Assembly: GCA_049518415.1 (NCBI GenBank)
Contig: JBEKRX010000002.1
Coordinates: forward strand, 62,001-126,000
From: CAVQND01 sp049518415
Lineage (GTDB): Bacteria > Verrucomicrobiota > Verrucomicrobiia > Limisphaerales > UBA8199
DNA length: 64,000 bases
Reading direction: 5' to 3'
The first letter of the stretch is position 1. The number at the start of each line of letters is the position of its first letter. Positions 25,253-33,624 of the stretch are shown one piece after another. The notes beneath the pieces were generated by a model. That model ran no database searches, was not told the DNA's origin, and saw only the letters and a program-made list of their open reading frames with translations. Both the position numbers and the translations under genes were made by a program.

Positions 25253-26746
25253 CTATAGGCCTCGCAGCTCGTCGTCCCCGACAAACGAAGCGGCGCGCGT
25301 GACCAATCGTTTGGTCTGCAAGACGAAGGGGCGGTCAAGGAGCCAGATCATCGCCCCGTATGAGAGCACGCCGACGGGAACAAGAGCGAGGAGCGGGACC
25401 CAGGGCTGCACACGGAACAGTCCAAGCGCTTGCTTGGCCGCCGTGACCGCCAGCAGCATGGTGAGGCCGGCCAGAAAGAGCGGCTTCCCTTGTTCCCAAA
25501 GGTAAAATGGGGAAACCCGCAACATGCGGACACAGACGAAGATGTGGATCGGGGTCGACACCAGCGCCACGAAAAATCGGGTCCACGTAAAGGCCGTCAG
25601 CCCGTAGTGCGAGGCCAGGAAGAAAGCCGGCAGATAATAGAGAACGATCACGCACAACAGTTTCGTGTTGACATCCGGCCGCCCCATCGCCCGGTAAAGC
25701 TCGCCATTGAGTGCTACCAGCCACCCAGCCCCCTCCTTTAAACCCATCACGGCCACCACGAGTCCCAAACCGTTCCATTTCTGGCCGAACAGGGCATCGG
25801 TCATCTGCGTTCCCACCAAAAGCAATCCTATTCCCATGGGTAGGGTCAAAGCGATGATCATCCGGTTGACCTTGTGAAAGGTGGCCGCCAGCGCAAGCCG
25901 ATCATCCTGAAGGCGGGAGAAGGTGGGGAAGAGAATCGGGAGCACCGGACTGAGCGCCAGCCCAAAGAGGATGGTGACCAGGAGGCTGCCGGTGCGGTAG
26001 AGGCCCAAGTCATGCATGCCCAGGAACCGCCCCACAATCAGGTTGTCGCCCCAGGTAATGAGCCACGCCCCCACACTCTCCAAAACCACCCAGAAGCCGA
26101 AGCGAAAGAGGCGCCTGGCGAGGTCCCGGTTGTAGCGCAGGCGCGGGCGCCAGGGACTCTTGCGCCAGAGCAAGACGAGGTTGATGGTCTGCCCCACCAG
26201 GGACCCCGCCACCAAGGCCCACACCCCGCGCCCGAAAAAGGCCAGCGGAATGGAGACCAGGCCCGGGGCAAAGGCGGTGGCCAAGCGGATCCAGAAGAGA
26301 CTGCGGAAATTGAGGTCGCGGACAAAAATGGCCTGCTGGACTGAAGTAAACGAGCCGATCAAAACCTGGAGTGCCAGCACTCGCAACACCGGCGCGGAGG
26401 CGGGCGATTTGAAAAACTCGGCAATCCACGAGGCGCCGGCAAAGAGGGCCAAATAGAGCGCTACCCCAAGCGCCACATTGGTCCAGAAAACCACGTCGGC
26501 AGCCTCCACCACGGCTTCCTTGGTTTGGATCAGGGCTTTGCTCAGCCCGGCATCCCAGAACATCTGCGAAAAGGTAATGGCGATGGAGGCAGTGGCGACC
26601 ACCCCATAATCGTCCGGACTCAGGAGGCGCGCGAGGATGACGAAGATGATCGGTTGCGCCGTGCGCGACACCACTTCCGTCAGCGCCGACCATTTTACCG
26701 AACTGGCGGCCCTGGTCACAATGGACGAGGCAGTTGCGTTGCTCAT
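25253..26746 (-). CDS. Wzx-type lipopolysaccharide/oligosaccharide flippase
   Basis: 497 residues, MOP/polysaccharide transporter fold with about 12-14 membrane segments. The N-terminal signature SVKWSALTEVVSRTAQPIIF, then LARLLSPDDYGVVATA, is that of the WzxC-like subgroup (export of teichuronic/colanic-type repeat units). It moves lipid-linked repeat units to the periplasmic side for polymerisation. ATG at 26746 overlaps the stop of the toroid gene by 4 bp, which settles the start against a longer frame from 26869. Confidence 0.9.
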   Translation of the reverse strand: MSNATASSIVTRAASSVKWSALTEVVSRTAQPIIFVILARLLSPDDYGVVATASIAITFSQMFWDAGLSKALIQTKEAVVEAADVVFWTNVALGVALYLALFAGASWIAEFFKSPASAPVLRVLALQVLIGSFTSVQQAIFVRDLNFRSLFWIRLATAFAPGLVSIPLAFFGRGVWALVAGSLVGQTINLVLLWRKSPWRPRLRYNRDLARRLFRFGFWVVLESVGAWLITWGDNLIVGRFLGMHDLGLYRTGSLLVTILFGLALSPVLPILFPTFSRLQDDRLALAATFHKVNRMIIALTLPMGIGLLLVGTQMTDALFGQKWNGLGLVVAVMGLKEGAGWLVALNGELYRAMGRPDVNTKLLCVIVLYYLPAFFLASHYGLTAFTWTRFFVALVSTPIHIFVCVRMLRVSPFYLWEQGKPLFLAGLTMLLAVTAAKQALGLFRVQPWVPLLALVPVGVLSYGAMIWLLDRPFVLQTKRLVTRAASFVGDDELRGL

Positions 26747-28023
26747 TGCCCGCTCGGTGGTTTCCAGAACCGGAGGCCCGGGCAGTTGAGGAACTGCCAG
26801 GGCAGGGCAGGCCGGTCGGCGGTCGCAAGCGCCTGGTCGAGATAGGCCAGGCTGAGCGTGCGGAACCAAGTCGGGAACATGGCGCTTTCCTCTTTCTCCG
26901 AGCGCATGAGTTGATGCCCATACTCAAAGGCCTGGCGTCGATGGAAAACCCAGCCGCCATCGGCATTCTGGTTGAACAATACCCAGCGCCGGGCGCGGAT
27001 TAGCGACTTTCTGACTTCCTCCCGGCGGTAATCAACGGCCAGCGACAGGCGTACCAGGGGGTCAATCGAATCTATATCCTCGCAGGCGGTGGAGTTCAAA
27101 GCCGCGCCAAAGCCGCCCAGTTTGTTTTGCGTGCACAAGCAGGAGTCAATGATGGGCTGCGCGTAGCGGATCGGTAGCTGGTCGTAGAAATACAGCAGCC
27201 AAAGATGATAGCCGGTCTGAACGCCGTGGGAGAGCAATTGGGGAGTGTGGAACTGTTCACCCCACAGTCCCGTGGCCGGGTCCTGATGAGCGTTGAGCCA
27301 GCGGAACATTTCTGCCAGCGCGTCACCGCACCAACGCGCCCCGTGGAAGTCCCTCGCGTATTGCAGGAATGAGCCGCAATTCTGGACCCCGTTGCTGGCC
27401 GACGCCGGGTCTTGCTTCCAGTCACGAGCCTCCAGCCATTGGCTGATGCAACCTTTGCGCTGAAACGGCGCGATCGCGGAGAAGGGCTTGTCGGCGACTT
27501 CGCCAAGGGCCGCCAGAGCCATGAGGGCGTGCAGCGTGAGGTGGCGCCAGCCCCACCAGTCGATCCGCGCCGCCAGCGGGTTGTCAATCAGCGGGTCGCG
27601 GAATAAGCCATCGTCGCCCTGATAATTGCGGATGAAAGCCGCCCACTCTTTTCTGGCCGGCGGAACCAGCCGCTGGAGTTGCCCGCAAAGGTGCAACGTG
27701 AGCGCGGCATAGCAGGAGGCATAGCAAAGGGGGGGGCCCCCTGGTTTGTACGAATAGGCCCCGATGCCTCTCAGTGACTGGTGATTCCTGGCGACATAAG
27801 CAAGAGTGCGTGAAAGGACCTCACGCGTGTCGGTCTCCAGACCACCGTTTCTGCACCTTCGCTCGAATTCCCGCGGCAGTCGAATCTCCACGTTCCACTG
27901 GCGGCTGGCTTGGCGAGGCGCCGTCCGCACCCTATACTTGGCACTTTTCCAAACCAAGGAAGCAGTCCCGGCCACTCCGCCCGAGCGGAGTTGACGCAGC
28001 AGCTTATCTCGCAAGCTTGACAT
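26743..28023 (-). CDS. Alpha/alpha-toroid (prenyltransferase/squalene-cyclase-like) protein of unknown function
   Basis: 426 residues, no signal peptide. Repeated helical pairs contain Gly-rich turns such as GDDGLFRDP, DPATGLWGEQ, QNKLGGFGA and QNADGGWVF, the QW-like pattern of alpha/alpha toroids seen in terpene cyclases and in some glycan epimerases or lyases. No DXDD cyclase motif is visible. It is coupled to the flippase (ATGA) and follows a family-2 glycosyltransferase, so a role in glycan modification is more likely than terpene synthesis; this is inference. Confidence 0.65.
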   Translation of the reverse strand: MSSLRDKLLRQLRSGGVAGTASLVWKSAKYRVRTAPRQASRQWNVEIRLPREFERRCRNGGLETDTREVLSRTLAYVARNHQSLRGIGAYSYKPGGPPLCYASCYAALTLHLCGQLQRLVPPARKEWAAFIRNYQGDDGLFRDPLIDNPLAARIDWWGWRHLTLHALMALAALGEVADKPFSAIAPFQRKGCISQWLEARDWKQDPASASNGVQNCGSFLQYARDFHGARWCGDALAEMFRWLNAHQDPATGLWGEQFHTPQLLSHGVQTGYHLWLLYFYDQLPIRYAQPIIDSCLCTQNKLGGFGAALNSTACEDIDSIDPLVRLSLAVDYRREEVRKSLIRARRWVLFNQNADGGWVFHRRQAFEYGHQLMRSEKEESAMFPTWFRTLSLAYLDQALATADRPALPWQFLNCPGLRFWKPPSGQ

Positions 28024-28068
28024 GGCGAACTAAAGGCGGAATGCCCCTGGTCCAGTGCCGGGGAACCA

Positions 28069-29088
28069 TTAGTGGGGCGGCCACGGGGTGGCGTTCTCGT
28101 CCAGGTAATCCGGCCGCAACACCCATTCCAGCAGAGACGCATCGTTGCGGACTTCTCTCTGGTGGTAGTCATATCCTTTGACGTGCCCCTGCCGGTAGGC
28201 ATGTCTTGCGTAAGCCGCGGAGGCCTCCTCGGCCAAGGTCTCGCGAGCCCAGCGCCCCAGCCGCCAGGCGCGGCGTTTAATCCGGCGCAGCCATTCAAGG
28301 GGTTTGGGCGCCGCTAAGCCCGCCGCTTCCCGAATGGCGGTATAGGAGTCGGAAATGCCCTGCATAAACCCACGGCGCCACAGGTAGCCGTAACTCATGC
28401 GGCCCCGCGGCACCCAGTGATAGACAGAGGCCTCGGGGTGGAAGAGCGAGCGGTAGCCCAGGCCCACCACGGCCTTGGCAATGGCCGTCTCGCCGTCGCC
28501 GCGATAGCGGAGCAGTTCCTCGGGCAGGCCGTCGGGGTGAAAGCCGCCGGCCTTGCGCCAGAGTTGCTTGCGAATGCCGAAGTTGCACCCAAAAACATAC
28601 TGCGGCGGTATTTCTTTCACGCGATCCCCGAAGTCGACCAGGCTCAAGGCCCCATGGACCCGGCCTTGTGGGTGCTGCGACCAAAGCGCTTCGAGCCCGG
28701 CCGGCGGGGTCGCTTCGAAATCCGGCAGATCGTTGCCGCCCGCCAGGCCCACCTCAGGCGCAACAAAGGCCTTGGCCATGCCGCTGAGCCACGTCGGGAA
28801 GGGCCGAATATCATCATCCGCGAGGACAACAATCTCGCCGCGCGCCACCGCGGCGCCACGGTTCCGCCCAATATGGAGCCCCGGACGATCGCACCATTCA
28901 TACCGGAAGTGCCGAAATAGTCTCGGCCCCAGCTCCCGGCCCATCGCCCCCGTGTCGTCGGTGGAGGCCGTGTCCACGACGATGACCTCGTACCGGTCAG
29001 ACGGGCACGTCACGCGCGCAACCCCTTCCAGCGTGCGCCGCAGCAGGTTAACGCGATTGCGCGTGGAGATGACGACGGACAGCAACAC
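28069..29088 (-). CDS. Glycosyltransferase family 2
   Basis: 339 residues, GT-A fold. LSVVISTRNRVNLLRRTLEG is the N-terminal nucleotide-binding strand, IVVLADDDIRPFPTWL contains the DxD-type metal site, and YRGDGETAIAKAVVGLGYR supplies the catalytic-base region ([E/D]D-like GDGE). The C-terminal ~100 residues are basic and Trp/Tyr-rich. A 24-codon remnant of another GT2 start lies upstream at 29214-29288. 45 bp separate it from the toroid gene. Confidence 0.88.
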   Translation of the reverse strand: MLLSVVISTRNRVNLLRRTLEGVARVTCPSDRYEVIVVDTASTDDTGAMGRELGPRLFRHFRYEWCDRPGLHIGRNRGAAVARGEIVVLADDDIRPFPTWLSGMAKAFVAPEVGLAGGNDLPDFEATPPAGLEALWSQHPQGRVHGALSLVDFGDRVKEIPPQYVFGCNFGIRKQLWRKAGGFHPDGLPEELLRYRGDGETAIAKAVVGLGYRSLFHPEASVYHWVPRGRMSYGYLWRRGFMQGISDSYTAIREAAGLAAPKPLEWLRRIKRRAWRLGRWARETLAEEASAAYARHAYRQGHVKGYDYHQREVRNDASLLEWVLRPDYLDENATPWPPH

Positions 29089-29120
29089 TCGCTTAGCGAA
29101 TTTTCAAACGACTGCCCCGG

Positions 29121-29198
29121 CTAGTCGGAGTGAGATTGTGGTCTCGCGGTGAAGGATCGCGGCGCCGGGGTGTACACCGTGACGGGAAGTTCGCTCAT
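29121..29198 (-). pseudogene. N-terminal stub of an ABC-2 polysaccharide export permease
   Basis: 25 codons, MSELPVTVYTPAPRSFTARP and a few more, then TAG. The start xxLPVTVYTP is characteristic of Wzm-type polysaccharide transport permeases. Everything after ~residue 15 is missing or frame-shifted. The call depends on one short motif. Confidence 0.45.
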
Positions 29199-29213
29199 AT
29201 TGCCCAAGCCAAT

Positions 29214-29288
29214 CTAAAGTGCCTCGGCAATGTCCATCCGCAGCATAGCAGCGCGGTTCCGGGTCGGGATAACGATTGAAAACAACAT
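29214..29288 (-). pseudogene. N-terminal stub of a family-2 glycosyltransferase
   Basis: 24 codons, MLFSIVIPTRNRAAMLRMDI..., then TAG. LFSIVIPTRNRA is the canonical GT2 start. It differs from the intact GT2 at 28069-29088, so it is a remnant of a different gene. Confidence 0.6.
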
Positions 29289-29341
29289 CCGACAGCACGA
29301 GGCGAATCAGGAGGGTCCGCAGGCCCCAAACTGCAGGGGAG

Positions 29342-30229
29342 TTACACCCTAACCCAATTCAGGTCCTTGATAGTCGGCCATCTTATGGCCCGTGTCTCCA
29401 TGCTGTACGGGTCCTGCAAACATTGTGCCGGCGTGACGGCCGGAAGAATGTCCCGGGCAATTTCATTGCGGACAAAAAATGCATTGAAGCCGTAGCGATG
29501 GGTGCCCACCAGGCGATAGCCTTTTTCGGCCGCAAGCTTGCTCATCGCCGCGAGCGATGCCCCCAGATAATCAGGGATCTTCATTCTGAAACCGGGATCG
29601 TAGGGAACGGTCAGCGCGTCGTCCGGTCCAATCGCATTGTTCGTCTCGCAGACCACAACCCTCGGCTTGATGCAGTCAATGGCCTTCCAAATCCAATAAT
29701 CCATCCCGTCAATATCGAGGGAGAGCAGGTCAATTTCGCCTTCCGCACCGGCGCCGCGGATCAGCTCATTGACATTCTCGGCAGTGATCCAGGCGCAGGT
29801 AAATCTCGGTGGGCAGAGCGTGGTATCCCGGTGGGTGCGATAGAATTCCTTCCCCGCAGCAGCATTGGTCTCATTTCCATCGAACAAATAGCCCCAGTAC
29901 CCGTGGTTGATGATCAGATTTGCCGTGTTACAGACCATCCCGTCTCCGGCACATACTTCGACAGCAACCTTGTTTGTCACTCCAACGAGCGCGAAGATAT
30001 ACAACAGAATGCCGTCCTCTTCGAACTGCGAGTGGCAGCGAAAACCAACTTCGGCAAAAGACGGTAGAGGAGACACGCCCCGCCGGACTAGGTCCTTGTA
30101 CATATGATAGAGGATGATCTGTGACTCCTTCGAACGGCTGCCTGGGTGCTCAGCCGTCAGATACCGGTAGGTCTTGATCATCTTCTGTCGTAAACGCATA
30201 TTCTGTGGCTGGTTTGTCTCTTGGATCAA
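29342..30229 (-). CDS. FkbM-like methyltransferase-fold protein
   Basis: 295 residues. CHSQFEEDGILLYIFALVG, then VAVEVCAGDGMVCNTANLII, matches the start of the FkbM-related group in polysaccharide loci, with the acidic VEVCAGDG loop replacing the canonical GxGxG. EIDLLSLDIDGMDYWIWKAI is the strand-4 Asp segment of this group. The methyl acceptor is unknown. Coupled to the upstream aminotransferase by an ATGA overlap (30226-30229). Confidence 0.7.
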   Translation of the reverse strand: MIQETNQPQNMRLRQKMIKTYRYLTAEHPGSRSKESQIILYHMYKDLVRRGVSPLPSFAEVGFRCHSQFEEDGILLYIFALVGVTNKVAVEVCAGDGMVCNTANLIINHGYWGYLFDGNETNAAAGKEFYRTHRDTTLCPPRFTCAWITAENVNELIRGAGAEGEIDLLSLDIDGMDYWIWKAIDCIKPRVVVCETNNAIGPDDALTVPYDPGFRMKIPDYLGASLAAMSKLAAEKGYRLVGTHRYGFNAFFVRNEIARDILPAVTPAQCLQDPYSMETRAIRWPTIKDLNWVRV

Positions 30230-31404
30230 ACAGCAGCGGGATAAGTCCTGCGCCCGGATAAGCTCAGTTGAACCTCCTCGGCGACTCTTTCAATTTCGCC
30301 TGTGTTCAGCCCCAGCCCGCTGGGCACATAGAAACCCCGTCTGGCCAGCCGCTCGGCCACCGGGCAGCGCACGCCCTCGAACAAGCCCATTTTGCGGAAG
30401 ACCGGCTGTTCGTGGATCGGCCAGAAAAACGGGCGCGTGCCGATCTTGCGCTCGGCCAGCCGGCGCATGGCCTCCTCGGCATCGAATGGATACGAGTCGC
30501 CCAGCACCAGGCCGTACACCCAGTAGATGTTCTCGGCGTAAGGAGTCCTGGGCAGCGGGAGCTGCACGTCCGGCAGCCCGCTGAGCAATTGCGTGTAGCG
30601 CCGGCCCATGTCGCGCTTGCGCCGCACATGCGCGTCGAGCATCTCAAGTTGCGCCAGGCCCAAGGCGGCTTGCAGATTGGTGAAGCGGAAATTCCAGCCC
30701 AGTTCGTTATGCACAAAGCGTTTGTTCGGCTGGTGGCAGAGGTTTCTTAGCGAACGACACTTGTCGGCGAGGGCAGGATCATCGGTTACGATCATTCCCC
30801 CTTCGCCGGTGGTGATGTGCTTGTTGGGATAGAAACTAAAGGTCGAGAGGTCGCCAAAGCTCCCGCACGGACGCTCTGTCCTCTGCCCCCCGGCCTCCGC
30901 CTTCCGGCTTCTGTAGGTCTGCCCATGCATCTCCGCCGCATCCTCGATGATCTTCAAGCCATGCTTTTGAGCCATCGCCAGGAGGGGCTCCATATCTACG
31001 GGCAGGCCGTAAATGTGAACCACCATGATGGCCTTGGTGCGCGCCGTGATTTTCGCCTCGACCTGGTTGACGTCCATGTTCCAGGTAAGCGGATCGGAAT
31101 CCACCACCACGGGAACAGCCCCGGCCCGCACGATGGCGGCCGCACAGGAGATGATGGTGAAAGTAGGAAGGATAACTTGGTCACGGTCGCCGAGGCCCAG
31201 AGCCACCACGGCGGCCTCCAGGGCCACGGAACCATTGCAGACGGCGATGCCGTGCTTGCGGCCAACGCGGGCGGCAAACTGCTCCTCGAACAGCGATACG
31301 AAAGGCCCTTCGGACGAAATCCAGCCCGACTCAATGCACTGGAGCAGGTATTTCTTCTCGTTGCCGTCCAACAGCGGCGTATTGACAGGTATGGCGTGGG
31401 CCAT
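30226..31404 (-). CDS. DegT/DnrJ/EryC1 PLP-dependent sugar aminotransferase, copy 1
   Basis: 392 residues. FSFYPNKHITTGEGG carries the PLP-binding Lys. VNTPLLDGNEKKYLLQCIES, KHGIAVCNGSVALEAAVVAL and GWNFRFTNLQAALGLAQLE are the family landmarks. Such enzymes aminate a keto group of a nucleotide sugar (perosamine-type when paired with Gmd, which is 0.8 kb upstream). Between IEDAAEMHGQTYRSRK and GSFGDLSTF there is a ~15-residue insertion (AEAGGQRTERPC) not expected in the family. The ATG at 31404 matches the family start. Confidence 0.9.
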   Translation of the reverse strand: MAHAIPVNTPLLDGNEKKYLLQCIESGWISSEGPFVSLFEEQFAARVGRKHGIAVCNGSVALEAAVVALGLGDRDQVILPTFTIISCAAAIVRAGAVPVVVDSDPLTWNMDVNQVEAKITARTKAIMVVHIYGLPVDMEPLLAMAQKHGLKIIEDAAEMHGQTYRSRKAEAGGQRTERPCGSFGDLSTFSFYPNKHITTGEGGMIVTDDPALADKCRSLRNLCHQPNKRFVHNELGWNFRFTNLQAALGLAQLEMLDAHVRRKRDMGRRYTQLLSGLPDVQLPLPRTPYAENIYWVYGLVLGDSYPFDAEEAMRRLAERKIGTRPFFWPIHEQPVFRKMGLFEGVRCPVAERLARRGFYVPSGLGLNTGEIERVAEEVQLSLSGRRTYPAAV

Positions 31405-31438
31405 GATTGCTCGTTGCTGATTCGTGCGGAGGGTCGGT

Positions 31439-31714
31439 TCAGTTGGTCTTCCGGAGGATATAGGCGACGCCCCAAGTGGCTTCTGAGGGGGCGCGGGCGG
31501 ACAAGAATTCCTCGGCATGTTCGACTTGGAAGCCGGCGTGTCCGGCGAGCAAGGCGACCTCCTGTGGGAAGAAATACCTCTCGAGCACGGTGCGCGCGGC
31601 AGGGGCGACAGCGCGCAGTGTTCGCGCAACATACTCCGCTTCCGCGGCGTAGTTCTTGTCGCGATAGAGGAGATCGTAATAGCCGCTATAGCGTTGAAAG
31701 ACCTCGTCGCTCAT
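31439..31714 (-). CDS. Core-deleted SAM methyltransferase (probably inactive)
   Basis: 91 residues in an intact frame. The first ~43 residues (VFQRYSGYYDLLYRDKNYAA...ARTVLE) are the start of a class I methyltransferase, up to the first strand. The sequence then jumps directly to RYFFPQEVALLAGHAGFQVE...GVAYILRKTN, the family C-terminus. The ~150-residue SAM-binding core (GxGxG and the following strands) is gone by a clean in-frame deletion. ATG overlaps the upstream cupin stop (ATGA), so it would still be translated. Confidence 0.75.
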   Translation of the reverse strand: MSDEVFQRYSGYYDLLYRDKNYAAEAEYVARTLRAVAPAARTVLERYFFPQEVALLAGHAGFQVEHAEEFLSARAPSEATWGVAYILRKTN

Positions 31715-32157
31715 TTTATGTGAGGATTAGGGCCAAAGTTCAGTTGCGCCGGCAGCGTTCCGGTGAAGCGGGTCTTGTCATTGCCCCCGGCATAAGGCCC
31801 CTGTTTTACTTCGATCATCTCGATCTCCTCCAGGGCCTCGAATCCGTGCCCGCCGGTGGCGAGGAGGATCGCGTCGCCGGCCTGCATCACGCGGCTTTCG
31901 AGGTATTTCTGGGCTTCATCATAAAAGTCAACGCGGAGCCTGCCGCGCCTGAGGAAGAGCACCTCGAGGGTGTACTGCACGGTCCGGGGCACCGGCTTGT
32001 GGACATGCGGGGCAATCAGATGGCCGGCCGGGTGGCGCATAAAAGCGAGCTGCTGCGACCAGTCGTCCGGCGTGAGGAAGTGGATGCCCGGCCGGCTGAA
32101 GTCGCGCGACAGGATGATGGCCAGGAGTTGGTGGCCGTTTCTGATCTCGGTAATCAC
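31711..32157 (-). CDS. Small cupin-like protein of a sugar locus
   Basis: 148 residues, predicted single cupin barrel. HPAGHLIAPHVHKPVPR provides the first metal-type motif, with His pairs; RRGRLRVDFYDE and LATGGHGFEALEEIEMIEVKQGPY form the second. The product may be a sugar isomerase-like or metal-binding accessory protein. It overlaps gmd and the truncated methyltransferase by 4 bp each, so it is co-translated with GDP-mannose dehydratase. No specific reaction can be assigned. Confidence 0.65.
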   Translation of the reverse strand: MITEIRNGHQLLAIILSRDFSRPGIHFLTPDDWSQQLAFMRHPAGHLIAPHVHKPVPRTVQYTLEVLFLRRGRLRVDFYDEAQKYLESRVMQAGDAILLATGGHGFEALEEIEMIEVKQGPYAGGNDKTRFTGTLPAQLNFGPNPHIK

Positions 32158-33182
32158 CGGGTAAGCGCCTCCTTGGCAAATTGTCTCTCCCGCGCCTCGA
32201 CTTGAGCCAACCGCAGGTCGTGGTCCACCATGAGCCGCGCCAGCTCCGCCATGCGCGTCGCCGGCTGCCAGCCCAGGATGTTCTTGGCCTTGCTGTAGTC
32301 CCCAATCAGCAAATCGACTTCCGACGGGCGGTCAAATTGCGGGTCGTGGGCGACGAACTCCTGCCAGTCCAGGCCGAGGTGGCCAAAAGCGGCCGCGAGA
32401 AATTCCCGCACGCTGTGCGTTTCGTTGGTGGCGATGACGTAGTCATCGGCCCGGTCCCGCTGGAGCATCAGCCACATGGCCTCAATGTACTCCGGCGCGT
32501 AACCCCAATCGCGTTTGGCCTCGAGGTTCCCCAGGGCCAGCCTGGTCTGCAACCCGCACTTGACCCGGCCCACCGCGCGGGTGATCTTGCGGGTCACGAA
32601 GTTCTCGCCGCGGCGGGGCGATTCGTGGTTGAAAAGAATCCCGTTGCAGGCAAAGAGGTTGTAAGCCTCCCGGTAGTTCACCGTCAGCCAGTACGACATC
32701 ACCTTGGCGCAGGCGTAAGGGGAACGGGGCCAGAAAGGCGTCCGCTCCGTCTGTGGTATCTCCTGAACCTTGCCGTACATTTCCGAGGAGGAGGCTTGAT
32801 AAAAGCGCACTTTCCTGGCTAAGCCCGCCTCGCGAATGGAGTCCAGGATGCGAACCGTTCCGCCGCCTGTGACATCAATGGTGTACTCCGGAATAGTGAA
32901 GCTGATGCCGACATGGCTTTGGGCCGCAAGGTTATAGACTTCGTCCGGCTGGAGCTCATAAAGCAGCTTCACCAGCGACACCGAGTCCGAGAGATCGCCG
33001 TAATGCAGGTATAAGTTGGGGTTTTCCCCTTTCTCGTAGGGCCACAGATGGTCGATCCGTTCCCGGTTGACCGTCGAGGCCCGCCTCACAATCCCGTGGA
33101 CCTCATACCCCTTCCGAAGGAGAAGCTCCGCCAAATAAGAACCATCCTGCCCTGTTATCCCGGTAATTAGAGCTCTTTTCAT
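32154..33182 (-). CDS. gmd: GDP-mannose 4,6-dehydratase
   Basis: 342 residues from MKRALITGITGQDGSYLAEL, the textbook Gmd start; another ATG lies five codons upstream (33197). GITGQDGSYL binds NADP, YQASSSEMYGKVQE holds the catalytic Ser/Thr-Glu, RSPYACAK the YxxxK, and FNHESPRRGENFVTRKITRA the GDP-mannose contacts. It converts GDP-mannose to GDP-4-keto-6-deoxymannose, the precursor of rhamnose, fucose and perosamine. With the two downstream DegT enzymes, a perosamine-like sugar is plausible. Confidence 0.95.
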   Translation of the reverse strand: MKRALITGITGQDGSYLAELLLRKGYEVHGIVRRASTVNRERIDHLWPYEKGENPNLYLHYGDLSDSVSLVKLLYELQPDEVYNLAAQSHVGISFTIPEYTIDVTGGGTVRILDSIREAGLARKVRFYQASSSEMYGKVQEIPQTERTPFWPRSPYACAKVMSYWLTVNYREAYNLFACNGILFNHESPRRGENFVTRKITRAVGRVKCGLQTRLALGNLEAKRDWGYAPEYIEAMWLMLQRDRADDYVIATNETHSVREFLAAAFGHLGLDWQEFVAHDPQFDRPSEVDLLIGDYSKAKNILGWQPATRMAELARLMVDHDLRLAQVEARERQFAKEALTR

Positions 33183-33197
33183 CTTGATAGCAACCAT

Positions 33198-33624
33198 GGA
33201 CTGTTAACTCAAACTAACTTTCGACTTCAACGAAAGCCGGACGTCCCCAAGGAACCCTGGACTTGCCCCGTTCGGAAAAATGTTCCCTCTGGAAGCCAAC
33301 TCCGATTTCTCGCTCGTGCTGCTTGAGGGGCGTGCTTTGGGGGCGAGGGCCCGGCCTCCCGTCGGCTCTATTGCCTCTATTGGCTCTATTGGCGCTTTTG
33401 GCGCTTTTCTATCCAAAGTCCGCCCCGGGCGAAGGTCAGAATTGGCCGAGGTTCACGACTCGCTCTTCGGTTACCATGCCAGGAATCTATGCCGCCGGAT
33501 GCGCTTGGCAAGTCACACAGGACGTAAATTCATCCGGCAACCAACCTTGCATTTCTGGTTTCTGCTCGCGCCCGTTCGCACGCGCGCGCCAGTGCTTTTT
33601 TCAGTTATTTCCACTTATTTCCAC
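33198..33624. other. Spacer with AT-poor repeats and a short palindrome
   Basis: No supportable gene. CTTTCG/CGAAAG arms at about 33219-33238 form a small inverted repeat upstream of gmd that could be an operator. 33361-33405 holds 9-bp-period TCTATTGGC-type repeats. TTATTTCCACTTATTTCCAC at 33605-33624 is a short direct repeat just before the aminotransferase stop. Confidence 0.4.
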
